A stretch of 64,000 nt of DNA from Pseudolabrys sp. (GCA_030684935.1 JAUXXH010000035.1:1-64000), one strand, 5' to 3'; shown: positions 8,181-16,561, numbered from the stretch's first letter. Notes: generated by a model from the sequence alone, not told the origin. Made by a program: numbers and translations.

Positions 8181-9007
8181 AAATCGGCCTGTGCAACGAA
8201 GTGATCGCGGGCGTGCCCTTCGAGCGGCAGTGCGAGATGGCGGCCGAGCTTGGCTATGACGGCCTGGAACTGGCGCCGATGACCATCGATCCCGAGCCGC
8301 ACCGGCTGTCCTCGGCCCGGCGTGCCGCGCTGCGTCGCGCCGCCGATGACGCCGGGATCGTCATCACCGGCCTGCATTATTTGATGCGCGCGCCGGCGGG
8401 CTTGTCGATCACATCGCGCGACCCTGCGCAGCGCGCCCACACGATCGAGGTCATGCGCAAGCTGTGTGAACTGGCTGCCGAGGTCGGCGGCCGGTTTCTG
8501 GTCCATGGCTCGCCGGACCAGCGCAAGCTTGAGCCGGGCTTCGAGGATGAGGGGCGCAAGCACGCCGCCGACTGTTTTTCCGCCGCTGCTGAGGCTGCGG
8601 CGAATGCCGGCGTTGTCTACTGCGTCGAACCGCTGTCGCGAGCCCAGACCGCGTATATCAATACTGTCGAAGAGGCTGCCACTCTGGTCGCCGCCATCGC
8701 CAATCCGGCGCTGCGCACGATGCTGGATTGCAGTTCGGCCGGCGCGACCGAAATCGAGTCAGTACCCGATCTGATCCGGCGCTGGCTGCCGACCGGGCTG
8801 ATCGCGCATGTCCACCTCAACGATCCGAACCGGCGTGGCCCGGGCGAAGGTGACCTGGAATTCGCGCCGATCCTGGCGGCGCTGCTCGACAAGAACTACA
8901 CCGGCGATGTCGGCGTCGAGCCGTTTATCTACCGGCCGGATGGCCCCACCTGCGCCGCCCGCGCCATCGGCTATGTCCGCGGCCTGATGGAGGCCCTGCC
9001 GCGATGA
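8177..9007 (+). CDS. Sugar phosphate isomerase/epimerase (AP endonuclease 2-like TIM barrel)
   Basis: A 276-residue cytoplasmic enzyme starting at the ATGA overlap with tctA. Opening MKIGLCNEVIAGVPFERQCEMAAELGYDGLELAP is typical of the xylose-isomerase-like TIM barrel family. Likely divalent-metal ligands: Glu in YCVEPLSR, Asp in MLDCSS, His in HVHLNDPNRRGPGEGDLEF and Glu in GVEPFIY. Members include tagatose/psicose 3-epimerases, inosose dehydratases and 3-keto-glycoside lyases. It is the first of two such proteins in this operon and ends in a 4-base overlap with the enolase-family gene. The reaction on a keto-sugar is inferred from family and context. Confidence 0.82.
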   Translation: MKIGLCNEVIAGVPFERQCEMAAELGYDGLELAPMTIDPEPHRLSSARRAALRRAADDAGIVITGLHYLMRAPAGLSITSRDPAQRAHTIEVMRKLCELAAEVGGRFLVHGSPDQRKLEPGFEDEGRKHAADCFSAAAEAAANAGVVYCVEPLSRAQTAYINTVEEAATLVAAIANPALRTMLDCSSAGATEIESVPDLIRRWLPTGLIAHVHLNDPNRRGPGEGDLEFAPILAALLDKNYTGDVGVEPFIYRPDGPTCAARAIGYVRGLMEALPR

Positions 9008-10431
9008 CGGAAATCGCGCCCCGCCTGAGCCTGATTGGCGTTGAGACCTTCGAGCGTCCGGTCACGCTGCGCCTGCCGTTCCGGTTCGGCGTCGTGACGC
9101 TGCGCGAGGCGCCGCAGCTTTTCATCCGCGCGCGCATCAAGCTGGCCGACGGCCGGGAAGGCGAAGGCGTTGCCGCCGAATTGCTGGTGCCGAAGTGGTT
9201 CGACAAAAATCCGGCCCTGAGCAACGAGGATAACTTCAACCAGTTGCGGCGCTCTTTGGCATTGGCCCGCGGCCGGTTCATGAGCCTCGGTGCCGATACA
9301 GCCTTTGGCCTTTCGGCCGCGGCCGATGCGCCGCACCGCGCGGAATGCGAAGCCCATGGGCTGAACGGGCTGGTCGCGTCGTTCGGAATCGCCCTGATCG
9401 AACGCGCCATCATCGATGCGCTGGGGCGGCTCGAGGGCCGGCCTGCCGCCGCGTTGGTGCGCGGCAATGCGCTGGGCATCACGGCGGCGCTGACGCCAGA
9501 TCTGGCCGGGTTCGACATCGATCAATTCCTGGCCGGGCTGACGCCTGCGCCATCGATCTTTGCGCGGCACACCGTCGGCATGGTGGATTCGCTGACCCGC
9601 ACTGAGACTGCCGGCAAGCGGCTCGACGACGGTCTGCCGGAAAGTCTGGAAGAGGTGATCGAGGTCTACGGCCAGCGTTATTTCAAGCTCAAGGTGGGCG
9701 GCCAGCTGGAAGCCGATATCGACCGCCTGGCCGGCATCGCCGCCGTGCTCGACCGTCTGGCGCAGCCTTACTTCGTGACCCTGGACGGCAACGAGCAGTA
9801 CGATGAGATCGACGGCGTCGTCGAACTCTGGCGCCGGATCGGCGAGGACGCCCGCCTGGCGCGGCTCAAGGCGTCGCTGCTGTTGCTCGAGCAGCCGATC
9901 ATCCGCACCGGCGCCCTGAGCAAACCGATCCACGCGCTCGGCCGCGAGGTGCCGGTCGAGGTCGATGAATCGGACGCCGATTTCGGAGTATTTCCGCGCG
10001 CCCGCGAACTCGGCTACCGCGGCATCTCGGCGAAATCCTGCAAGGGCTTTTATCGCGCGCTGCTCAACCGCGCCCGCGTCGCGCACTACAATGCCGAAGA
10101 GGGCGGCGGTTACTTCATGTCGGCCGAGGACCTGACCACGCAAGCCGGCATTGCCGTGCAGCAGGATCTGCTGCTAGCGGCGCTGGTCGGCGCCGGGCAT
10201 ATCGAACGCAACGGCCATCATTACGTCGATGGCATGGCCGGCGCGCCGGCGGCCGAGCAGGAAGGCTTTCTCTCTGCCCATGGCGACCTCTACCGGCGCG
10301 CCGATGGCCGCGTGCGCCTGAATATCGTCAACGGCGCCATCGCGCTGGCTTCCATCTCCGGTGCCCATGGTCTTGGCAGCGCGGCGCTGCCCGACTGGAG
10401 CGCCATGACCCCGACCGCGACGGTGATATGA
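9004..10431 (+). CDS. Enolase-superfamily (mandelate racemase/muconate lactonising type) enzyme
   Basis: A 475-residue protein, larger than the usual 360-400 residues of the superfamily. The barrel has a K-x-K motif in RYFKLKVGG, the Asp of FVTLDGNEQY, the Glu of LLLLEQPI, VEVDESD, and a lysine-rich strand GISAKSCKGFYRALLN. These fit the metal triad and acid/base residues. Such enzymes remove a proton alpha to a carboxylate, typically dehydrating sugar acids or opening or isomerising lactones. It overlaps its neighbours by 4 bases on both sides. The extra length lies mainly in the N-terminal half (residues about 60-140). Substrate unknown. Confidence 0.82.
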   Translation: MTEIAPRLSLIGVETFERPVTLRLPFRFGVVTLREAPQLFIRARIKLADGREGEGVAAELLVPKWFDKNPALSNEDNFNQLRRSLALARGRFMSLGADTAFGLSAAADAPHRAECEAHGLNGLVASFGIALIERAIIDALGRLEGRPAAALVRGNALGITAALTPDLAGFDIDQFLAGLTPAPSIFARHTVGMVDSLTRTETAGKRLDDGLPESLEEVIEVYGQRYFKLKVGGQLEADIDRLAGIAAVLDRLAQPYFVTLDGNEQYDEIDGVVELWRRIGEDARLARLKASLLLLEQPIIRTGALSKPIHALGREVPVEVDESDADFGVFPRARELGYRGISAKSCKGFYRALLNRARVAHYNAEEGGGYFMSAEDLTTQAGIAVQQDLLLAALVGAGHIERNGHHYVDGMAGAPAAEQEGFLSAHGDLYRRADGRVRLNIVNGAIALASISGAHGLGSAALPDWSAMTPTATVI

Positions 10432-11258
10432 TCATGAAGATCGAAGACCTTTCCATCAATCTCGCCACCGTGCGTCAGCAATGGAATTTGCAGGAGGCGG
10501 TCGAGGCCTGTGCGCGCCACGGCATCACCGCGGTCGATCCGTGGCGCGACCAGGTCGCCGCCTGCGGCCTTGCGGAAGCCGCGCGCATCATCAAGGCCAA
10601 TGGCATGCGCGTCAGCGGCTATTGCCGCGGCGGCATGTTTCCGGCGGCCGATGCCGCCGGGCGTCAGGCGGCGATCGACGACAACAGGCGCGCCATCGAC
10701 GAGGCCGCCACCGTCGGCGCGCAGTGCCTGGTGCTGGTGGTCGGCGGCTTGCCGCCCGGTTCGCGCGACATGCCGGCCGCACGGCACATGGTGGCAGACG
10801 GGTTGGCCGCAATTCTGGCGCACGCCCGCGCCAGCAACATGCCGCTGGCGATCGAGCCGCTGCATCCGATGTACGCGGCCGACCGCGCCTGCGTGAACAC
10901 GCTGTCGCAGGCGCTCGATCTCTGCGACGACCTGGGCGAGGGCGTCGGCGTTGCCATCGACACCTACCATGTGTGGTGGGACCCCGATCTGGCCGCGCAG
11001 ATCGCGCGGGCCGGCGCGGCGAACCGCATTCTCGGCTATCACATCTGCGACTGGCTGGTCCCGACCAAGGATATTCTGCTCGACCGCGGCATGATGGGCG
11101 ATGGCGTTATCGATTTCCGCCATGTCGGGTCGATGATCGAGAAGGCGGGCTACCGCGGCCTGGTTGAGGTGGAAATCTTTTCCGCCGAGAACTGGTGGAA
11201 GCGGCCGGGCGACGACGTCCTCCGAACCGTCATCGAGAGATTTACCGCCATCGCCTGA
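10428..11258 (+). CDS. Second sugar phosphate isomerase/epimerase-family TIM barrel
   Basis: A 276-residue protein overlapping the enolase-family gene; ATG 10434 is an alternative start. Metal-site candidates are Glu in LAIEPLHPMYA, Asp in VAIDTYHVWWDPD, His in YHICDWLVPTKD, and Glu in VEVEIFSAENWWK. It shares only family-level similarity with the other isomerase of the operon, so the two probably handle successive intermediates rather than being a recent duplication. It is the last gene of the operon; the following 190 bp carry no clear terminator but do carry a PHO-box-like repeat for the next cluster. Confidence 0.82.
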   Translation: MIMKIEDLSINLATVRQQWNLQEAVEACARHGITAVDPWRDQVAACGLAEAARIIKANGMRVSGYCRGGMFPAADAAGRQAAIDDNRRAIDEAATVGAQCLVLVVGGLPPGSRDMPAARHMVADGLAAILAHARASNMPLAIEPLHPMYAADRACVNTLSQALDLCDDLGEGVGVAIDTYHVWWDPDLAAQIARAGAANRILGYHICDWLVPTKDILLDRGMMGDGVIDFRHVGSMIEKAGYRGLVEVEIFSAENWWKRPGDDVLRTVIERFTAIA

Positions 11259-11345
11259 CAGGCGGCCGCCGCCCTGACCGCCCCGACTGCCCGTCAGCGC
11301 TGTTTTTTGCCGCCGGGCCGCGGAAAACTGCGCGCGGACGCAGCG

Positions 11346-11363
11346 CTGTAATATCTCTGTAAT
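11346..11363 (+). promoter_or_regulatory. PHO-box-like direct repeat (PhoB site)
   Basis: CTGTAAT-ATCT-CTGTAAT: two identical 7-mers at 11-base periodicity, 86 bases before the glycosyltransferase start. This is the layout of the PhoB-binding PHO box (CTGTCAT repeats with 4-base spacing), with A for C at position 5 of each half. The downstream lipid genes make PhoB control plausible. Confidence 0.6.
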
Positions 11364-11449
11364 GTGAATTCGCAATCTTACACCACTGAGATTCGGCGGC
11401 CTCTCCTGTCATGCGTCGGTAGAGGTGCAACCATCAAAGGTTAGCAAGA

Positions 11450-12529
11450 ATGCGTGTCATGATCGCGACGGATGCATGGCCGCCCCAAGTCAATGGCGTT
11501 GTCCGGACCTTGCAGTCCTTGATGGCCAGCCTGCGCGATCTCGAGGTCGATGTCGAAGCTCTGACGCCGGCCGGCTTTCGATCGATCCCGGTGCCGACTT
11601 ACCCGAGCTTGCGGATTGCCATTCCGGACCGCGCCGAAATAGCCCGGCGCATCGACGCCTACCGCCCCGATTCAATCCATATCGCCACCGAAGGCCCCAT
11701 TGGCTGGATGGCGCGGAGCTACTGCGTCAAGCGTGCGTTGAATTTCACGACCGCGTATGCGACGCGCTTTCCGGAATATATATCGGCCCGGATCCCCATC
11801 CCCGAAACGTGGAGTTACGCGGCGCTGCGCTGGTTTCACAAACCGGCCGCCGTCACCATGGTCTCGACGCCGTCGCTGGTCCATGAACTGACGAGGCATG
11901 GATTCAAGAACCTCGGCATGTGGACGCGCGGCGTCAACGCGACGATATTCACGCCGGATAATCCCGCGGCACTCGACCTGCCGCGTCCGATATTCATGAC
12001 GGTCGGTCGAATCGCCGTCGAGAAAAATCTCGAAGCCTTTCTGTCTCTCGATTTGCCAGGCTCGAAAGTCGTCATTGGCGAGGGGCCCCAGGAAGACGAA
12101 CTGAAACGCCGCTTTCCCGAGGCTCACTTTCTGGGGCTGAAGGAAGGCAAGGATCTCGCATCCTGCATGGCAGGAGCCGACGTTTTCGTGTTTCCGAGCC
12201 GAACCGACACCTTCGGCATCGTGCAGCTTGAGGCACTGGCCTGCGGCACTCCCGTCGCCGCGTTTCCGGTGACCGGCCCGAAGGATGTGATCCGAAGCGA
12301 GAAGGTCGGCGCTCTCGCCGAGGATTTGCGGGCGGCGTGTCTGAAAGCGCTGACGCTCTCCCGATCCGACTGCCGTGCTTATGCGGAAGGATTTAGCTGG
12401 GAGAGCAGCGCCCGCCAGTTCATCTCCCATCTCACGCCACTCAACGGCGGTCGCGTTCGCCAGCAGGTCGTGACGTCCAAAAAAGTAAAACCGACGCGTT
12501 CACCCTCGTTCCGATGGGACAACACATGA
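11450..12529 (+). CDS. GT4-family glycosyltransferase, likely glycolipid-forming
   Basis: A 359-residue GT-B glycosyltransferase. The N-terminal half opens MRVMIATDAWPPQVNGVVRT, the classic acceptor-domain glycine turn. The donor domain carries TVGRIAVEKNLEAFL, VVIGEGPQEDELKRRF and the E-x7-E region DTFGIVQLEALACGTPVAAF. From memory it resembles the Agrobacterium/Mesorhizobium enzymes that add glucose or glucuronic acid to diacylglycerol under phosphate starvation. It lies behind a PHO-box-like repeat and overlaps a phospholipid methyltransferase gene, both in line with membrane-lipid remodelling at the inner membrane. The sugar donor cannot be read from sequence. Confidence 0.82.
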   Translation: MRVMIATDAWPPQVNGVVRTLQSLMASLRDLEVDVEALTPAGFRSIPVPTYPSLRIAIPDRAEIARRIDAYRPDSIHIATEGPIGWMARSYCVKRALNFTTAYATRFPEYISARIPIPETWSYAALRWFHKPAAVTMVSTPSLVHELTRHGFKNLGMWTRGVNATIFTPDNPAALDLPRPIFMTVGRIAVEKNLEAFLSLDLPGSKVVIGEGPQEDELKRRFPEAHFLGLKEGKDLASCMAGADVFVFPSRTDTFGIVQLEALACGTPVAAFPVTGPKDVIRSEKVGALAEDLRAACLKALTLSRSDCRAYAEGFSWESSARQFISHLTPLNGGRVRQQVVTSKKVKPTRSPSFRWDNT

Positions 12530-13230
12530 AAACCAACGCAAGCCGAACCATTGACGCCGACGTCGGCGATTACGATCACTGGGCGCCGATCTACGATCTC
12601 GTTTTCGGCCCTGTGTTCAAGCGCGGCCGGCGGGCGGCCATCGATGCCGCCGAGAGGATCGGCGGCCGCATACTGGAAGTCGGCGTCGGCACCGGGATAT
12701 CGCTTGTCGACTACTCTTCCGAGAATCGTATCGTGGGCGTCGATATCTCTGCGCCCATGCTGGAGAAGGCGAAGGGCCGGGTGACCAAGCTGGGCCTCCA
12801 TCACGTCGAAGAACTCGCAGTCATGGATGCCGGCAATCTGGGTTTTGACGATGATTCGTTCGACGTCGTCGTGGCGCAATATGTCGTGTCGACCGTGCCC
12901 AAGCCGGAGCATGCGCTCGACGAGTTCGCGCGGGTGGTGAAGCCGGGCGGCGAAATCATCTTGCTGAGCCGGGTGAGCGAGGAGGCGGGATTGCGCCGTT
13001 CCATCGAGCACCTGGTCGCGCCGGCCGCGCGCAAACTCGGCTGGCGCACCGAGTTTGGATGGGAGCGTTACCTGGCATGGCTCGCGCGCACCCCGGGCGT
13101 CGAACTCGTCGAGCGCCGCGCGACGCCGCCGTTCGGGCATTTCTCACTGATCCGTTTCAGGAAAAAAGGCGCCGTCGCGTCGGACCATCGGTTGCCGTCA
13201 CAGGCGGCAATCGCGTCAACCCACAACTAG
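12526..13230 (+). CDS. PmtA-like phospholipid N-methyltransferase
   Basis: A 234-residue class I SAM methyltransferase, coupled to the glycosyltransferase through an ATGA overlap. YDHWAPIYDLVFGPVFKRGRRAAID is characteristic of bacterial phosphatidylethanolamine N-methyltransferases; ILEVGVGTGISL is SAM motif I, VGVDISAPMLEKAK motif II, and VVKPGGEIILLSR the later strand. It would methylate phosphatidylethanolamine toward phosphatidylcholine at the inner face of the membrane. An ornithine-lipid or other aminolipid acceptor is possible, since specificity in this family does not follow simple motifs. Confidence 0.78.
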   Translation: MKTNASRTIDADVGDYDHWAPIYDLVFGPVFKRGRRAAIDAAERIGGRILEVGVGTGISLVDYSSENRIVGVDISAPMLEKAKGRVTKLGLHHVEELAVMDAGNLGFDDDSFDVVVAQYVVSTVPKPEHALDEFARVVKPGGEIILLSRVSEEAGLRRSIEHLVAPAARKLGWRTEFGWERYLAWLARTPGVELVERRATPPFGHFSLIRFRKKGAVASDHRLPSQAAIASTHN

Positions 13231-13297
13231 CGAATATTTCAGGCGTTCGCCGATCTGGCGACTCCAGATTCTCACGACATTCGAGAAGGGATATCAC

Positions 13298-13975
13298 ATG
13301 CAGTTTCTTGAGGCACTCCGCGAACAGCGCTGGGACGACCACCGCTACTATCACCACAGCCGTATCAATCAGACGCTCCATCTGGTCAGCGCGATCAGCT
13401 TTCTGACAGCTTACGTCATGCTGTTCATCGATCCCGCCGTCGGCGCCCTGATTGGCTGGCTGATTTCGATGACCTCGCGGCAGGCCGGTCATTTCTTTTT
13501 TGAACCCAGAGGCTACGACCATATCAACGATGCAACCCACGAGCATAAAGAGGAGATCAAGGTCGGCTATAATCTGCAGCGCAAGATCGTTCTGATGGCG
13601 ATCTGGGCGCTGTCGCCGCTGGTGCTGTTGGTGGATCCGACGCTGTTTGGCATCTTCAAGCCCTATCAGACCGTTGGCGAATTCGTCCGGCAGACCGGCA
13701 TGATCTGGCTCGTCATCGGCGTCGGCGGCTTGCTGGCGCGTACGCTTCAGCTTTTCGTCATCCGGGACGTGCAGACCGGCCTGGTATGGGCGGCGAAAAT
13801 CATGACCGACCCGTTCCACGACGTGAAACTCTACTACAAGGCGCCATATTACCTGCTGCAGGGCGAACTGATCGACCCGCGCCACGGCCAACACCGGCCC
13901 GACGACGTGCTGGATGACGTTCTGGACGGCGCCGAGGAAGACGACGAAACCCTGTTGCGCCCGCAGAATTCCTAG
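13298..13975 (+). CDS. Mpo1/DUF962-like integral membrane protein
   Basis: A 225-residue protein with at least three membrane segments (LVSAISFLTAYVMLFID, PAVGALIGWLISM, and the IVLMAIWALSPLVLLV block) and a further one near residue 140-155. Histidines cluster on one face: YYHHSRINQTLHLVSA, RQAGHFFFEPRGYDHINDATHEH. The R-x-N-x-x-x-H...GHF-x-FE layout resembles the DUF962/Mpo1 family; yeast Mpo1 is an iron-dependent 2-hydroxy-fatty-acid dioxygenase. The similarity is partial, so it could be another di-metal lipid hydroxylase. It lies 67 bp after the PmtA-like gene and its stop codon overlaps that of the convergent aminotransferase. Confidence 0.5.
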   Translation: MQFLEALREQRWDDHRYYHHSRINQTLHLVSAISFLTAYVMLFIDPAVGALIGWLISMTSRQAGHFFFEPRGYDHINDATHEHKEEIKVGYNLQRKIVLMAIWALSPLVLLVDPTLFGIFKPYQTVGEFVRQTGMIWLVIGVGGLLARTLQLFVIRDVQTGLVWAAKIMTDPFHDVKLYYKAPYYLLQGELIDPRHGQHRPDDVLDDVLDGAEEDDETLLRPQNS

Positions 13976-15630
13976 AAGCGGTGTGCCAGCAGTTCTTTCA
14001 ACAGGGCGCGTTTGACGGTCTTGTTGGTTGTGGCCGGCTCGGTCCAGAACCATCCGTCGCGTTCCATCTCCGAGGCGGCCGCCACGAACCGGTCGGCGAC
14101 CGCCTCGAAGTCTTGGTCGCTGTAGTTCAGGCTGAAGATCAGGCGGCCGCTGCCGACCCAGCTCAGCGCCAGCCCATGGGCACGCAGATAATACTGCAGC
14201 ATCCAGTTGTAGCGCGATGGCTTGGTATAGAGCACCGTCCAGATCGACGACAGATTGGCGACCCTGACCGGCAGGTTCGCGGCGCTCAGCCGTTCGTTGA
14301 GCATGACCGCGCGTTCGTTCCACCGGGCGTCCAATCCGTCATACAGACCGGCGATGTCCGATTGGTCGAGTCGTGTCAGAAACTGGTCCATGGCGCCCAT
14401 GACGTAGGGGTGCGCATTGAACGTACCGCGCGCAAAGCAGATATCCGCAGGACGGTCGTCGCGAAATCGCTTCATCAGGTCGGCTCGGCCGCATACGACG
14501 CCGACCGGCAGGCCGCCGCCGAGAGTCTTGCCGTAGGTGACCATGTCGGCTTTCACGCCGAAGTATTCCTGGGCGCCGCCGCGCGCCAGCCGGAAGCCGA
14601 CGAAAACCTCGTCGAAGATCAGAACAATCCCCTTGGCCGTGCAGACGTCGCGAAGCTGACGGAGCCATGCCGCGTAAGCCGTCCGATCGAAGTGCGCACG
14701 CCGCGCACCGTCGACAAGCGAGGAATCGCCCGGCGCGCCGGCATTCGGGTGCAGCGCCTGAAGCGGATTGACCAGGACGCAGGCAATGTCGCTGCGATTG
14801 TTGAGCACGCGCAGCGTCTTTTCAGACATGTCGCTCAACGTATAGGTTCCGTTGGCCGGGACCGGATTGCCGATGCCCGGCTGCACGTCGCCCCACCAGC
14901 CGTGATAGGCGCCGCAAAGCCGCACCAGATGCGTGCGCCGGGTGTGATAGCGCGCCAGCCGGACGGCCTGCATCACCGCTTCCGTGCCGGACATGTGGAA
15001 GGAAACTTCGTCGAGCCCGGAAATCGTCTGCAAGCGGCGCACATTATCGGCGACGATGGGATGATAGGCGCCAAGGACGGGACCGAGATCGCGAACGCGT
15101 TCGCTGCCCCGGGCGATGCATTCCTTGTAGAAATCGTAGCCGAACACATTGACCCCATACGAGCCGGTGAGGTCGTAAAGCCGGTTGTCGTCCAGATCCG
15201 TCACCATGACGCCATCGGACGATTTCAGAAAGCTGCCGCTGGTCAGGTTCTCCCGAACAAGCCGGCTGAATTGAAACGGCACGCGATAACGGGAGATGAA
15301 TTGCACGTCGGAAATGCCCGGTGCGGCGTTGCGGGTGGCTTGGGCCGTTTTTGCAAACCGCGCCCGATACAGATCGGCAAGGCCGTCGAAGCCCTGCCGC
15401 CGCCGCGCTTCGACCTCGGGTGGCGCTTTGTCGATTCGGAAAAAGAGGTCTTCGCCGTACTCGTAAAACGGCACCAGCGCTGCGAGCCGCCGGGACATCC
15501 GCGCATGGCCCTCGATCGACCGGTACTTCGCGGACGACAGTTCCAGCCGGCGGCGCAATTTCAGCAGCACAACGACGCTCGCCGCAATAACGACGGCGTA
15601 AAGCGCGAATCGCAAATATGACGGTTCCAT
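13972..15630 (-). CDS. Membrane-anchored class-III aminotransferase (GSA-aminotransferase-like)
   Basis: With ATG at 15630 the product is 552 residues; the frame stays open to 15891, but that stretch is a shadow of psd. An N-terminal helix (YLRFALYAVVIAASVVVLLKL, split here: residues about 5-25) followed by RRR predicts a single membrane anchor. The catalytic part has GTEAVMQAVRLAR, LIFDEVFVGFR (PLP-pyridine Asp) and the PLP lysine in YGKTLGGGLPVG. Fold-type I aminotransferases of this sort move amino groups on carbonyl substrates; glutamate-1-semialdehyde enzymes are soluble and about 430 residues, and lack the roughly 100-residue N-terminal addition seen here. Placement among lipid genes suggests a lipid or acyl substrate, which is inference. 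Confidence 0.72.
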   Translation of the reverse strand: MEPSYLRFALYAVVIAASVVVLLKLRRRLELSSAKYRSIEGHARMSRRLAALVPFYEYGEDLFFRIDKAPPEVEARRRQGFDGLADLYRARFAKTAQATRNAAPGISDVQFISRYRVPFQFSRLVRENLTSGSFLKSSDGVMVTDLDDNRLYDLTGSYGVNVFGYDFYKECIARGSERVRDLGPVLGAYHPIVADNVRRLQTISGLDEVSFHMSGTEAVMQAVRLARYHTRRTHLVRLCGAYHGWWGDVQPGIGNPVPANGTYTLSDMSEKTLRVLNNRSDIACVLVNPLQALHPNAGAPGDSSLVDGARRAHFDRTAYAAWLRQLRDVCTAKGIVLIFDEVFVGFRLARGGAQEYFGVKADMVTYGKTLGGGLPVGVVCGRADLMKRFRDDRPADICFARGTFNAHPYVMGAMDQFLTRLDQSDIAGLYDGLDARWNERAVMLNERLSAANLPVRVANLSSIWTVLYTKPSRYNWMLQYYLRAHGLALSWVGSGRLIFSLNYSDQDFEAVADRFVAAASEMERDGWFWTEPATTNKTVKRALLKELLAHRF

Positions 15631-16561
15631 GATCAACGCGATAGTCGGCAGATTATACAGTTTGATGACGCTCCGCCGATTGCGGGAGAGTTTTCCGTGG
15701 GGCGAGGACCTTAACTTCCTTATTACCAACCGGATTCCGCGGCGCTGGGCGACCCAATTTGTCGGCTGGGTGAGCAAGGTCGAGCAGCCGTTGATTCGCG
15801 ATCTGTCGATCGGGCTTTGGCGGCTGTTTTCAGACCTGGACTTGTCGGAAGCCAAAAAAACCAGCTTCAAAAGCATGCACGCGTGCTTCACGCGCGAGTT
15901 GAAGGACGGCGCCCGGCCGATCGATCACGATCCGGCGGTGCTGGTCAGCCCATGCGATGCCATCGTCGGCGCTTGCGGGGCGATTGCCGGCGACTCGCTG
16001 CTGCAGATCAAAGGTTCGCCCTACAGGCTGAGCGAACTCGTTTCCGATCCGGAATTCGAGAGAACGTACCGCAATGGCCGGTATGTCACGCTGCGGCTGA
16101 CGGCGAGCATGTATCACCGGTTTCATGCGCCCTACGACTGCACCGTCGAGCGGGTCAGCTACATCTCCGGCGATACCTGGAACGTCAATCCGATCGCGTT
16201 GAAAAGGATCGAACGTCTGTTCTGCAAAAACGAGCGCGCGGTCATCCGCACCCGTCTGGCCGGGACCGGCGCGCCGATCGCGCTGGTGCCCGTCGCTGCC
16301 ATCCTCGTCGCCAGCATCCGGCTGCATTGTCTCGACCTGGTGCTTCGGACGGGCTACCGCGGCGCGATCGAGCTGCCGTGTGACGTCCAACTCAGGAAGG
16401 GCGCGGAGATGGGCTGGTTCGAACACGGATCGACAATCGTGCTCTTCGCACCGGACGGCTTTGAGCTGGCTGGGGGCGTAGGCGATGGCATGCGAATTCG
16501 GATGGGCGAACCGCTGATGACTGTTCCGACAACGGGAAGTCAGCGCTGCGGTCGGGGTTAG
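15629..16561 (+). CDS. psd: Phosphatidylserine decarboxylase (PSD family)
   Basis: 310 residues from ATG 15629, or 298 from ATG 15665; neither has a good Shine-Dalgarno. Family landmarks: ACFTRELKDGARPID, SPCDAIVGACGAI (the catalytic Asp region, usually P-x-D-G), TASMYHRFHAPYDC (conserved His) and the self-cleavage site H-G-S-T near the C-terminus, equivalent to L-G-S-T, where the serine becomes the pyruvoyl group. The enzyme makes phosphatidylethanolamine, the substrate of the PmtA-like enzyme in this cluster. The start codon region overlaps that of the divergent aminotransferase gene. The L-to-H change before the cleavage Gly-Ser is unusual. Confidence 0.82.
   Translation: MINAIVGRLYSLMTLRRLRESFPWGEDLNFLITNRIPRRWATQFVGWVSKVEQPLIRDLSIGLWRLFSDLDLSEAKKTSFKSMHACFTRELKDGARPIDHDPAVLVSPCDAIVGACGAIAGDSLLQIKGSPYRLSELVSDPEFERTYRNGRYVTLRLTASMYHRFHAPYDCTVERVSYISGDTWNVNPIALKRIERLFCKNERAVIRTRLAGTGAPIALVPVAAILVASIRLHCLDLVLRTGYRGAIELPCDVQLRKGAEMGWFEHGSTIVLFAPDGFELAGGVGDGMRIRMGEPLMTVPTTGSQRCGRG

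Noticed and set aside
13981..15621. 546-codon plus-strand frame across the aminotransferase gene
   Set aside because: Composition typical of a GC-rich antisense shadow; the minus-strand frame has clear PLP motifs.
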